A stretch of 31,821 nt of DNA, taken from positions 1-31,821 of the forward strand of contig CAZPQV010000022.1 of NCBI GenBank assembly GCA_964588705.1. The letters run 5' to 3'. Shown here one piece after another: positions 9,300 through 15,935 of the stretch (the stretch's first letter is position 1; the number at the start of each line of letters is the position of its first letter). The stretch is from CAZPQV01 sp964588705 (lineage in GTDB: Bacteria > Bacteroidota > Bacteroidia > Flavobacteriales > Weeksellaceae). A model generated the notes under the pieces. It had not been told where the DNA came from, ran no database searches, and was given only the letters and a program-made list of their open reading frames with translations. Both the position numbers and the translations under genes were made by a program.

Positions 9300-9376
9300 C
9301 CTCTACCCGCTTTACACTATATCTTTTGCTCTTCGTTACACTCATCACAAAAGGATGCCGTTGCAACCGGGGCTAA
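9300..9376 (-). ncRNA. Candidate structured intergenic RNA or RNA-like repeat (possibly Flavo-1-like)
   Basis: Read on the minus strand, this piece runs from TTAGCCCCGGTTGCAACGGC through ATCCTTTTG, a loop, CAAAAGATATAGTG and ends in AAAGCGGG. CTTTTG and CAAAAG can pair, and the GCCC near the 5' end can pair with the GGGT at the 3' end, giving a two-stem shape. The wording (ATCCTTTT with AAAAGATATAGTG and GCGGG) is familiar from many flavobacterial intergenic regions and may correspond to the Flavo-1 RNA motif; this is from memory and unverified. Whether it is transcribed is unknown. Confidence 0.35.
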
Positions 9377-9410
9377 AATTTCTTTCCAATTTCTTTAGAA
9401 TAGTTCCAAA

Positions 9411-9443
9411 TTAATCATTTGATTAAACTTTTTGATTAAATCA
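9411..9443 (+). promoter_or_regulatory. Candidate operator for the adjacent TetR regulator
   Basis: Two inverted repeats sit side by side just upstream of the tetR -7 box: TTAATCA-TT-TGATTAA (9411-9426) and TGATT-A-AATCA (9433-9443). The core TTTGATTAAA also repeats directly with a 13-base step (9418 and 9431). The site lies where a repressor would block the promoter at 9457. Binding of the TetR protein to it is an inference from position and symmetry. Confidence 0.55.
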
Positions 9444-9456
9444 TAAAAATAATTCC

Positions 9457-9464
9457 TAACTTTG
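9457..9464 (+). promoter_or_regulatory. Promoter -7 box of the tetR-efflux unit
   Basis: TAACTTTG matches the Bacteroidetes -7 consensus TAnnTTTG exactly and lies 21 bases before the ATG at 9486. A TTTG at 9431-9434 is a possible -33 element, with a 22-base spacer. The box falls inside the reading frame from an upstream TTG at 9462, so that longer start would lie within the promoter and is unlikely. Confidence 0.7.
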
Positions 9465-9485
9465 TTTCATCAAATTAGAAATCAA

Positions 9486-10085
9486 ATGGAAAACCAGGAA
9501 ATTTCAACCGAAGACAAAATCCTTTTAGCAGCATCCAAAGTCTTTACAGAAAAGGGATTTGCAGGAACGCGCACACGGGATATCGCGGATGAAGCAGGCA
9601 TCAACCTTGCGCTGCTCAATTACTATTTCCGAAGCAAAGAGAAACTTTTCGAACAGGTAATGAAGGTGAAAATTGTGTTGCTCTTCGGTCAGATTATCCC
9701 GATTGTGACCAATTCGAAAACCTCACTGGATGAAAAAATAGATTTGGCAACAGAAAAATACTTTGATATCCTCTCCAAAAACCCAAATCTTCCTCTGTTC
9801 ATCATCAGCGAAATTCAGAAGAAAAATTCAGACATCACTACTTACCTTCCAGTAGAAAAAGTAATCAAGGATTCACTGATCCTCAAGCAAATACAAGAAA
9901 GAAAACCGGGAGCTAACCCTTTCCACTTCCTGTTTAATTATGTAAGTATGACAGTATTCCCTTTTGTAGCAAGACCGCTTATCAACGGATTGAATGTGAT
10001 GAATGATGAAGAATTTCAAACTTTCATCGCAGAACGCAGAAAACTCGTTCCTGTATGGATTAAAGCAATGTTGGACGAAAAATAA
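9486..10085 (+). CDS. TetR/AcrR-family transcriptional regulator
   Basis: A 199-residue TetR-type repressor. Residues about 8-55 form the DNA-binding domain: ILLAASKVFTEKGFAGTR, then the helix-turn-helix TRDIADEAGINLALLNYYF ending in FRSKEKLF, the classic TetR signature. The remaining helices would form the ligand and dimer domain, which gives no clue to the ligand. ATG 9486 is used because the promoter -7 box overlaps the TTG at 9462. It leads the efflux gene set in the same orientation, as ybiH (cecR) leads ybhGFSR in E. coli, so it probably represses its own unit through the palindromes at 9411-9443. Confidence 0.92.
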   Translation: MENQEISTEDKILLAASKVFTEKGFAGTRTRDIADEAGINLALLNYYFRSKEKLFEQVMKVKIVLLFGQIIPIVTNSKTSLDEKIDLATEKYFDILSKNPNLPLFIISEIQKKNSDITTYLPVEKVIKDSLILKQIQERKPGANPFHFLFNYVSMTVFPFVARPLINGLNVMNDEEFQTFIAERRKLVPVWIKAMLDEK

Positions 10086-10091
10086 AAGATA

Positions 10092-10223
10092 ATGAACGCC
10101 TTTTTCAGCTCAAAATCAAATCAACTTCCGAAACGTTTTCAGTTAATTATGTTCTGGCTGTTACCCTTTTGTCCGATTGAATATAAAAACCGAACGCTAA
10201 TCTCATTAGAATATCTGATATGA
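10092..10223 (+). CDS. Possible 43-residue small ORF coupled to the tolC-like gene
   Basis: ATG 10092 opens seven bases after the tetR stop and reads 43 codons to a TGA at 10221-10223, overlapping the start of the next gene as ATGA. The peptide begins MNAFFSSKSNQLPKRF and has a short hydrophobic middle (LIMFWLLPF). It fills almost exactly the 134-base gap between tetR and the tolC-like gene. The overlap suggests translational coupling, but the peptide matches nothing I recognise and one short open frame in a gap can arise by chance. Confidence 0.3.
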   Translation: MNAFFSSKSNQLPKRFQLIMFWLLPFCPIEYKNRTLISLEYLI

Positions 10224-11479
10224 AAATGCGAAACACCATATTACTTCTTCTCACACTTTTCACTGGCTTGTGGAATGCACAGGAAACCCTGACATTGGAA
10301 GAAACTTATGCTTTGGCGAAACAGAACTATCCTCTGATAAAACGCCACGATCTGATAGCGAAAACCAAGCAGTACAATATCGAAAACACATCCAAAGGCT
10401 GGCTTCCGAAAATCAATGTCATTGGACAGGCAACGTACCAAAATGAAGTAACCCAACTTCCGATATCGTTGCCAAATATGACGATAGAACCTCTGAGCAA
10501 AGACCAATACAAAGTATTTGCCGATGTTCAGCAAACCATTTATGATGGCGGAATGATTGCCAACCAAAAGAAAATGGCTGAAATCAATTCAGAAATCGAA
10601 ATGCAGAAAACCGCAGTAGAAACCGATAAACTGGAAGAAAGAATTAACCAGATATACTTCGGAGCACTTCAAATGGATGAGCAGATTCAACAGGTGGAAC
10701 TCACAAGAACGGATATTGAGAATGCACTGACAAAAGCAGAAGCACAACTGAAATACGGCGTTATTCTTCGAAGCAATGTTGATGTTTTGAAAGCACAACT
10801 CATCAGTCTCGAACAGAAAAAAATCGAACTTCAAACTGTCAAGAAAAGCATTCTGGATATGCTTTCTATCTTCATAGCGAGAAACTTGGATGAAAACACA
10901 ACACTTCAAAAACCGGAAAGAATTTTGGTTGAAAACCAAAACAACCGTCCGGAACTGAAACTGTTTGACCTTCAAAAACAGGCATTGGAACAGCAGAAAT
11001 CAATCATCAATTCCAAAAATTTACCGAAACTCGGATTGTTCGGACAGGGCGGTTACGGAAAACCCGGATTCAATATGCTGAAAAATGAATTCGACCTGTT
11101 TTACATCGGCGGCGTCCGTCTGAATATCCCGATTTCAGGATTTTACACCAAGAAAAACGATTTAGCTTTACTGGATATTCAACAGCAGGAAGTAGAAGTT
11201 CAAAGGGAAAACTTCCTGTTTAACCAGCAATTCCAGACTTTGCAGAACAACAACGAACTCGATAAAATTCAGAAACTGATTGACAAGGACAGCGAACTGA
11301 TTGCCCTTCGCGAAAGCATCAAAAAGGCATCGCTCGCCCAACTGGAAAACGGCGTCATCACCACCAGCGATTATCTTCGTGAAGTTAACGAACTCGACCG
11401 CGCCAGAAACCAGAAAATCCTGCATGAAATCCAGTATCTGCTAACACAGTATAATTTGAAAGCACAACTTAATAATTAA
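10220..11479 (+). CDS. TolC-family outer membrane efflux protein
   Basis: Outer membrane channel component of a tripartite efflux pump, 419 residues. A signal peptide (MKMRNTILLLLTLFTGLWNA, cut before QET) is followed by TLEETYALAKQNYPLIKRHD, the usual start of the first TolC repeat. Long Gln- and Lys-rich helices (for example near residues 120-190 and 300-410) fit the alpha-barrel of this family, with the two repeats separated near residue 230. It precedes the adapter gene by about 105 bases. A second ATG at 10226 is possible but would only trim the signal peptide. The substrate cannot be told from the sequence. Confidence 0.9.
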   Translation: MKMRNTILLLLTLFTGLWNAQETLTLEETYALAKQNYPLIKRHDLIAKTKQYNIENTSKGWLPKINVIGQATYQNEVTQLPISLPNMTIEPLSKDQYKVFADVQQTIYDGGMIANQKKMAEINSEIEMQKTAVETDKLEERINQIYFGALQMDEQIQQVELTRTDIENALTKAEAQLKYGVILRSNVDVLKAQLISLEQKKIELQTVKKSILDMLSIFIARNLDENTTLQKPERILVENQNNRPELKLFDLQKQALEQQKSIINSKNLPKLGLFGQGGYGKPGFNMLKNEFDLFYIGGVRLNIPISGFYTKKNDLALLDIQQQEVEVQRENFLFNQQFQTLQNNNELDKIQKLIDKDSELIALRESIKKASLAQLENGVITTSDYLREVNELDRARNQKILHEIQYLLTQYNLKAQLNN

Positions 11480-11480
11480 G

Positions 11481-11522
11481 AAGCAAGATACAAGATACAA
11501 GGCAAAAGGCAAAAGACAAAAG
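11481..11522 (+). repeat. Heptad-period array, 6 units
   Basis: AAG recurs with an exact 7-base step at 11485, 11492, 11499, 11506, 11513 and 11520. The units are (AAG)CAAG, ATACAAG, ATACAAG, GCAAAAG, GCAAAAG and ACAAAAG. Neighbouring units are identical in pairs, as expected if the array grew by slippage and then diverged. It begins two bases after the tolC-like stop codon. The 7-base period cannot be coding. Confidence 0.65.
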
Positions 11523-11584
11523 TTACAGTTGCAGCGCAACGTCCTATATCATAACCTTGGAATTCATTCCAAAAATTACAGAAT
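11523..11584. repeat. Short inverted-repeat segment before the adapter gene
   Basis: Two inverted repeats lie between the heptad array and the adapter gene: GTTGC-AGC-GCAAC and TTGGAAT-TC-ATTCCAA (11557-11572). The latter is a 16-base near-perfect palindrome 12 bases before the ATG at 11585. It could fold in the mRNA leader, be a protein site, or belong to a dispersed repeat; there is no poly-T, so it is not a typical terminator. Confidence 0.35.
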
Positions 11585-12556
11585 ATGAAAAAATTAATAA
11601 TACTTCCCCTGTTTCTCTCAATCATCGCCTGCAACAATTCCGGTGCAGATTACGACGCGTCCGGCACTTTCGAAGCCGATGAAGTGATGGTCACCGCCAA
11701 AGCCAACGGAACCATTCTCGAACTGAATGTGGAAGAAGGAATGCAGCTTGACAAAAATCAAAAAGTGGGGCTCATCGACCCAAAAAGTGTAGAACTGCAT
11801 AAAGAGCAGGTCATCGAAACCATTGGTGCGATTGAACAGAAAACCGGTTCTGCTGATCCGCAGATACAGATTTTACAGTCTCAAATCAGTTCTCAGCGTG
11901 CCAATATTTCAGTGTTAAACGAACAGCTCCAAAACGCAGTGCGTGAGCGCAACAGAACTGCAAACCTTGTAAAAGCGGATGCTGCCACCAGAAAACAACT
12001 GGATGATGCGAACGGACAGGTGGATGTCATTCGGCGACAGATTTCTGCAGCAAACACGCAACTTTCAACACTGAACTCACAGATTGTTGCAGCGAGAGAA
12101 AACGTAGCAATTCAAAACCAGGCTGTCTTAAGCGAAAGAAAACCAACGGCAAAACGCGTAGAACAGATCGATGAACAACTGAAAAACAACAATATCGAAT
12201 CTCCGATTTCAGGAATGGTTTTAACGAAATATTCCAACACCGGAGAATTTGCAACCATCGGAAAACCGATTTTCAAAATGGCCAGTCTGGATGTGATGAC
12301 TTTAAAAACCTTCATCACCGGCGACCAGTTGCCTAAAATAAAAACCGGACAACAGGTAAAAGTATTGATTGATTCCGGCGACGGCAACACCAAAGAACTT
12401 CCCGGAACAATTTACTGGATCAGTTCGAAAGCTGAATTCACCCCGAAAACCATCCAAACCAAAAACGAAAGAGCCAACCTGGTTTACGCCGCAAAAATCC
12501 ATGTAAAAAACGACGGCTTCCTGAAAATCGGAATGTACGGCGAAGTAAAATTTTAG
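11585..12556 (+). CDS. HlyD/YbhG-like periplasmic adapter, lipoprotein
   Basis: Membrane fusion protein joining inner-membrane permeases to the TolC-like channel, 323 residues. The N-terminus is a lipoprotein signal (MKKLIILPLFLSIIAC, lipobox IIAC with Cys16), so it is anchored by lipid where YbhG uses a single N-terminal helix or signal. Residues 25-65 are the first half of the lipoyl-like domain (GTILELNVEEGMQLDKNQKV), about 75-195 a long coiled-coil hairpin, then IESPISGMVLTKYSNTGEF closes the lipoyl domain, with a beta-barrel domain to the end. It sits between the channel and the ATPase genes, matching its role. The stop codon runs straight into a heptad array. Confidence 0.9.
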   Translation: MKKLIILPLFLSIIACNNSGADYDASGTFEADEVMVTAKANGTILELNVEEGMQLDKNQKVGLIDPKSVELHKEQVIETIGAIEQKTGSADPQIQILQSQISSQRANISVLNEQLQNAVRERNRTANLVKADAATRKQLDDANGQVDVIRRQISAANTQLSTLNSQIVAARENVAIQNQAVLSERKPTAKRVEQIDEQLKNNNIESPISGMVLTKYSNTGEFATIGKPIFKMASLDVMTLKTFITGDQLPKIKTGQQVKVLIDSGDGNTKELPGTIYWISSKAEFTPKTIQTKNERANLVYAAKIHVKNDGFLKIGMYGEVKF

Positions 12557-12590
12557 AAGCTGGAAGTCTGAAGCACGAAGATAGATGAAA
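12556..12590 (+). repeat. Heptad-period array, 4-5 units
   Basis: GAAGCTG, GAAGTCT, GAAGCAC, GAAGATA and a decayed GATGAAA follow one another without a gap. The constant part is GAAG at the start of each 7-base unit. The first G is the last base of the adapter stop codon (TAG 12554-12556), so the array abuts the coding end. A nonad array follows six bases later. Confidence 0.6.
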
Positions 12591-12596
12591 AAAAAA

Positions 12597-12634
12597 CTTT
12601 GTGTTCTCTGTGAGACCTCTGTAACCTCTGTGTT
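12597..12634 (+). repeat. Nonad array just upstream of the first ATPase gene
   Basis: Units CTTTGTGTT, CTCTGTGAGAC (11 bases), CTCTGTAAC and CTCTGTGTT are laid end to end. The last unit ends 10 bases before the ATG at 12645, and the intervening bases are A/T-rich (TTATTAAAAA). Similar arrays in the same place occur before three other genes in the window (13890, 14835, 25599). No Shine-Dalgarno sequence is present at any of them. Confidence 0.6.
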
Positions 12635-12644
12635 TTATTAAAAA

Positions 12645-13580
12645 ATGAAAAGTATAGAAGTCCATAACCTCATCAAAACCTACGGTAAGAAAAAAGAAAA
12701 AGTTCTTGCTGTGGATGACGTAAGCTTTGACGTGAACCACGGAGAAATATTCGGTCTCATCGGTCCCGACGGCGCCGGAAAAACCTCTATTTTCCGAATG
12801 CTCACTACGGTAATTATACCGGAAAGCGGTTCAGCAAATATCGAAGGACTGGATATGGTAAAAGATTACAAGGAAATCAGAAAAATCCTCGGTTATATGC
12901 CGGGAAAATTTTCGCTGTATCAGGACTTATCAGTGGAAGAAAACCTGGAGTTTTTCGCCAACGTGTTCAACACTACCATTGAAGAAAATTATCATCTCAT
13001 TAAAGATATTTACGTACAGATTGAACCGTTCAAAGACCGAAAAGCAGGTAAACTTTCAGGTGGAATGAAGCAGAAACTGGCGTTAAGCTGCGCTCTTATT
13101 CACAAACCGAAAGTTTTGTTTCTGGACGAACCAACGACCGGTGTGGATCCCGTTTCACGAAAAGAATTCTGGGAAATGCTCAAACGTCTGAAAACACAGG
13201 GAATCACGATGGTTGTAGCAACTCCTTACATGGATGAAGCTGCAATGTGTGACCGAATTGCATTAATCCAAAATGGAAAAATACTGCAGATTGACACTCC
13301 GGAAAACATCAGCAACTCCTTCCCTGACGAACTTTACGAAATAAAAGCAGGAAGAACTTCGGATGTTCTGAAAGCATTGAACGAGTATGAACATAAGAAA
13401 AATGTATATGCATTTGGAGAATTCGTACACCTCACAACGGAGCAAAACGAAAGTTTTAGTTTAAGTGAAATTGAAAAATTTCTTCAGGAAAAAGGATTTG
13501 AAAATATTGAAATCAGAAAAGTGAAAGCAAGTATTGAAGACAGTTTTATCAGACTATTGTCAGATGTTTATGATGTTTAA
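12645..13580 (+). CDS. ABC transporter ATP-binding protein, YbhF N-half-like, degenerate ATP site
   Basis: ATPase of the ABC-2 exporter, 311 residues. Walker A is GPDGAGKTS (40-48), the signature LSGGMKQ (137-143), Walker B VLFLDEP (157-163) with catalytic Glu162, and D-loop GVDP. Two contact residues are altered: the Q-loop position reads YMPGKF with Gly87 in place of Gln, and the H-loop reads ATPYMDEA with Pro194 in place of His. The signature is intact. The partner at 13890 has the opposite pattern, so the two should form an asymmetric heterodimer. Residues 225-311 form a C-terminal extension common in this family. In E. coli YbhF the two ATPase domains are in one chain; here they are two genes. 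Confidence 0.92.
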   Translation: MKSIEVHNLIKTYGKKKEKVLAVDDVSFDVNHGEIFGLIGPDGAGKTSIFRMLTTVIIPESGSANIEGLDMVKDYKEIRKILGYMPGKFSLYQDLSVEENLEFFANVFNTTIEENYHLIKDIYVQIEPFKDRKAGKLSGGMKQKLALSCALIHKPKVLFLDEPTTGVDPVSRKEFWEMLKRLKTQGITMVVATPYMDEAAMCDRIALIQNGKILQIDTPENISNSFPDELYEIKAGRTSDVLKALNEYEHKKNVYAFGEFVHLTTEQNESFSLSEIEKFLQEKGFENIEIRKVKASIEDSFIRLLSDVYDV

Positions 13581-13583
13581 TTG

Positions 13584-13800
13584 TTCTTTTGTCTTGAAAC
13601 AAAAGAATGAAAAGTTCAAGACTTGGGTTTTCGGCTAAAATATTAAATAATTTCCTAAAATTTCCAAAACTCGCGCAAAAGAAAAATAAGTTGAATAAAA
13701 AAATTGTGGCGCGCTCAATCAGTGGAAATTTTTTAACGGAAATTCTTCAAAATTTCTTAACGCCTCCAAACCCGAAGTCAAAAAAAGAAAATCTTCGATT
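13584..13800. repeat. Dispersed-repeat-like element between the two ATPase genes
   Basis: The 309-base gap inside the operon holds a perfect 9-bp hairpin (TTCTTTTGT-CTTGAA-ACAAAAGAA, 13584-13607) three bases after the stop codon. An A-rich tract follows with internal echoes (TTTCCTAAAATTTCC, AAATTTTTTAACGG, AAATTTCTTAACGC). This wording is familiar from intergenic regions of many Flavobacteria, so it is probably a non-autonomous dispersed element; this is from memory. A 67-codon frame at 13607-13810 is Lys/Asn/Phe-rich with no domain and is most likely not a gene. The hairpin lacks a T run, so it is probably not a full terminator. Confidence 0.5.
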
Positions 13801-13861
13801 TTCAAACTAACGTGCGCTTTTAGAAAGTAAAAATAAAACTTAATAATTAGGAACAAAGAAA

Positions 13862-13879
13862 CTTATGTGACTTTTGTGG
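13862..13879 (+). repeat. Nonad array (2 units) upstream of the second ATPase gene
   Basis: CTTATGTGA and CTTTTGTGG are consecutive 9-base units ending exactly 10 bases before ATG 13890, the same distance as in the array before the first ATPase gene. The spacer is TTCAATAAAA. With only two units the array is weak by itself, but its position and spacing agree with the other three. Confidence 0.5.
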
Positions 13880-13889
13880 TTCAATAAAA

Positions 13890-14645
13890 ATGAATACTGA
13901 GCAAAAACATATCGCCATCAAAGCCGAAAACATCACCAAAGTGTTTGGAGATTTCACCGCCGTAGACCACATCAGTTTTGAGGTGAAAAAAGGAGAAATT
14001 TTCGGATTTCTCGGCGCTAACGGAGCAGGAAAAACGACAGCGATGAGAATGTTCTGCGGACTTTCAGTTCCAACGTCAGGAAATGCCACTGTTGCAGGTT
14101 TTGATGTGTACAAAGAAACCGAAAACATCAAGAAAAACATCGGTTATATGAGTCAGAAATTCTCATTGTACGGAAACCTGACGGTAAAAGAAAACCTGGA
14201 ATTCTTTGGTGGAATCTACGGAATCGGAAAAAAAGAACTGAAAGAAAAAAGTGCCGAACTCATTAAAACTCTCGGTCTCGAAAACGAGAAAAACAAACTC
14301 GTTTCCGAACTTCCATTGGGATGGAAACAGAAACTGGCATTTTCAGTGGCCATTTTTCACAACCCGGAAATCGTTTTTCTGGACGAACCAACCGGAGGCG
14401 TGGATCCGGTAACAAGACGACAATTCTGGAGTATGATTTATGAAGCTGCCGATCGTGGAATAACGATTTTCGTAACCACACATTATATGGACGAAGCCGA
14501 ATACTGCGATCGGGTCTCAATTATGGTAGATGGAAAAATTGCCGCTCTCGACACCCCTTCAAATTTGAAAAAACAGTTTGAAACCGACTCGATGGATGAT
14601 GTGTTTTATCAGTTGGCGCGTGGCGCAAAACGCGGCGCCGATTAA
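13890..14645 (+). CDS. ABC transporter ATP-binding protein, YbhF C-half-like, degenerate signature
   Basis: Second ATPase of the exporter, 251 residues. Walker A is GANGAGKTT (42-50), the Q-loop is YMSQKF with Gln89, Walker B is IVFLDEP with Glu166, and the H-loop is TTHYMDEAE with His198, all intact. The signature motif is altered: LSGGQ is replaced by LPLGWKQ (141-147). It therefore keeps the nucleotide-binding face that the first ATPase has lost, and lacks the signature that the first ATPase has kept. It lies 309 bases after that gene, beyond a dispersed-repeat-like element. No long C-terminal extension is present. Confidence 0.92.
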   Translation: MNTEQKHIAIKAENITKVFGDFTAVDHISFEVKKGEIFGFLGANGAGKTTAMRMFCGLSVPTSGNATVAGFDVYKETENIKKNIGYMSQKFSLYGNLTVKENLEFFGGIYGIGKKELKEKSAELIKTLGLENEKNKLVSELPLGWKQKLAFSVAIFHNPEIVFLDEPTGGVDPVTRRQFWSMIYEAADRGITIFVTTHYMDEAEYCDRVSIMVDGKIAALDTPSNLKKQFETDSMDDVFYQLARGAKRGAD

Positions 14646-14647
14646 AG

Positions 14648-14820
14648 CACAGAGATCACACAGATTGACACAGATAGCTAAGATTTAACTAAAGTGACAT
14701 CAAAATTTACATATAATCACCTCAAAATTAATCTAATACACAACACAATTCGTGAAAATCTGTGAAAATCTGTGAGCATAAAAAAGCGCAGCTCTAAAAA
14801 AAATCTGCGTAATCTGCGGG
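14648..14820. repeat. Opposed nonad arrays in the 189-base gap before the first permease gene
   Basis: Right after the ATPase stop, CACAGAGAT, CACACAGAT and TGACACAGAT (14648-14675) are nonad units in reverse orientation. Further on, ATTCGTGAAA, ATCTGTGAAA and ATCTGTGAG (14748-14776) and then ATCTGCGTA and ATCTGCGGG (14803-14820) run in forward orientation. The last forward unit ends 14 bases before ATG 14835. The reverse and forward copies could pair in RNA. No coding frame of note is present in the gap besides an upstream extension of the permease frame, which would cover the arrays. Confidence 0.55.
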
Positions 14821-14834
14821 AAAAACAAAATAAA

Positions 14835-15935
14835 ATGAAACAGTTACTCACCTTTGTACGAAAAGAATTCTGGCACGTGCTGCGCGACAGAAGAACTTTG
14901 CTGATCCTATTCGGAATGCCCATTGTTCAGGTACTGCTCTTTGGTTTTGCCCTCAGTACAGAGGTGAAAAACACAAGAATCGGTGTTTTGGATCAGGATA
15001 AATCTCAGAATTCCATTGAGCTGATTTCCAAAATAAACTCCAACCAATATTTTGAAGTTGATAAAAACCTCAACTCCATCAACGAAGCAGAAGACGCCTT
15101 TAAAACTGGAAAAATAAAAATGATTTTGGTGGTGCCACAGGACTACTCAGAAAATTTCGTTTCCGGAAAAAAAGCGCAACTGCAACTGATTACCGACGGC
15201 ACCGACATCAACCTTGCGAATCAGATTTACAATTTCATGTCGAACATTATCCTGGATCTGTACGGACAGTCGTCGATGCAGACTATGAGCGGTGCACAAC
15301 CGGAAATCAGGATGCTCTACAATCCCCAACTGAAAGGCGCACCCAATTTTGTTCCCGGCGTAATGGCACTGATTTTATTAATCATCTGTGTGTTAATGAC
15401 CGCCATTGCCATCGTTCGAGAAAAAGAAACCGGAACCATGGAAGTGCTGCTTGTTTCCCCAATGAAACCTTCAGTAATTATCCTTGCCAAAGCGATTCCG
15501 TATTTTATTCTGTCGATGATCATTCTGATTTCCATTGTGTTGCTGAGCATCACATTTCTCGATCTACCGATTAAAGGAAGTCTGCTGCTGCTCTTTTTAG
15601 TGAGCATTATTTTCGTTGTATCGAACTTGCTTTTAGGTATTTTGGTATCGATACTGACCGAAACTCAGCAAACTGCAATGCTTATTTCACTGATGGCAAC
15701 CATGCTGCCAACCGTAATGTTGAGCGGTTTTATGTTCCCGATTGAAAATATGCCGATCCCTTTGCAAGTTATCGCGAATGTCATTCCCGCAAAATGGTAT
15801 TACGAAATTGTGAAAAACATCATGATTAAAGGAACTGGACTGGAAGTCATCTGGAAACATGTTCTGGTACTCACCGGATCGATGCTGCTGTTCTTCTTCC
15901 TGTCTGTGAAAAATTTTAAAACAAGATTAGAGTAA
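14835..15935 (+). CDS. ABC-2 type permease (YbhS/YbhR-like), first copy
   Basis: Inner-membrane permease of the exporter, 366 residues. One membrane helix near residues 22-45 follows KEFWHVLRDRRTLLILFGMP, the usual start of ABC-2 permeases; a soluble periplasmic part (about 46-175) carries the IGVLDQDKS motif; then five membrane helices, with VREKETGTMEVLLVSPM at about 195-212 as the family hallmark. An upstream start at 14772 would read through the nonad arrays and add a Lys-rich stretch, so 14835 is preferred. Its stop overlaps the next start by one base (TAATG). It would pair with the following permease. Confidence 0.9.
   Translation: MKQLLTFVRKEFWHVLRDRRTLLILFGMPIVQVLLFGFALSTEVKNTRIGVLDQDKSQNSIELISKINSNQYFEVDKNLNSINEAEDAFKTGKIKMILVVPQDYSENFVSGKKAQLQLITDGTDINLANQIYNFMSNIILDLYGQSSMQTMSGAQPEIRMLYNPQLKGAPNFVPGVMALILLIICVLMTAIAIVREKETGTMEVLLVSPMKPSVIILAKAIPYFILSMIILISIVLLSITFLDLPIKGSLLLLFLVSIIFVVSNLLLGILVSILTETQQTAMLISLMATMLPTVMLSGFMFPIENMPIPLQVIANVIPAKWYYEIVKNIMIKGTGLEVIWKHVLVLTGSMLLFFFLSVKNFKTRLE

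Noticed and set aside
9184..9366. 60-codon open frame on the minus strand after nuoN
   Set aside because: It crosses the palindrome and repeat-like segment, has low-complexity wording and no start context; best explained as a by-product of dispersed repeats.
13607..13810. 67-codon open frame between the two ATPase genes
   Set aside because: Lys/Asn/Phe-rich with no domain, begins inside the hairpin, and the DNA looks like a dispersed intergenic element.
14772..14834. 21-residue N-terminal extension of the first permease
   Set aside because: It reads through nonad units and gives a Lys/Arg-rich stretch before the usual permease start; ATG 14835 fits the family and the paralogue that follows.
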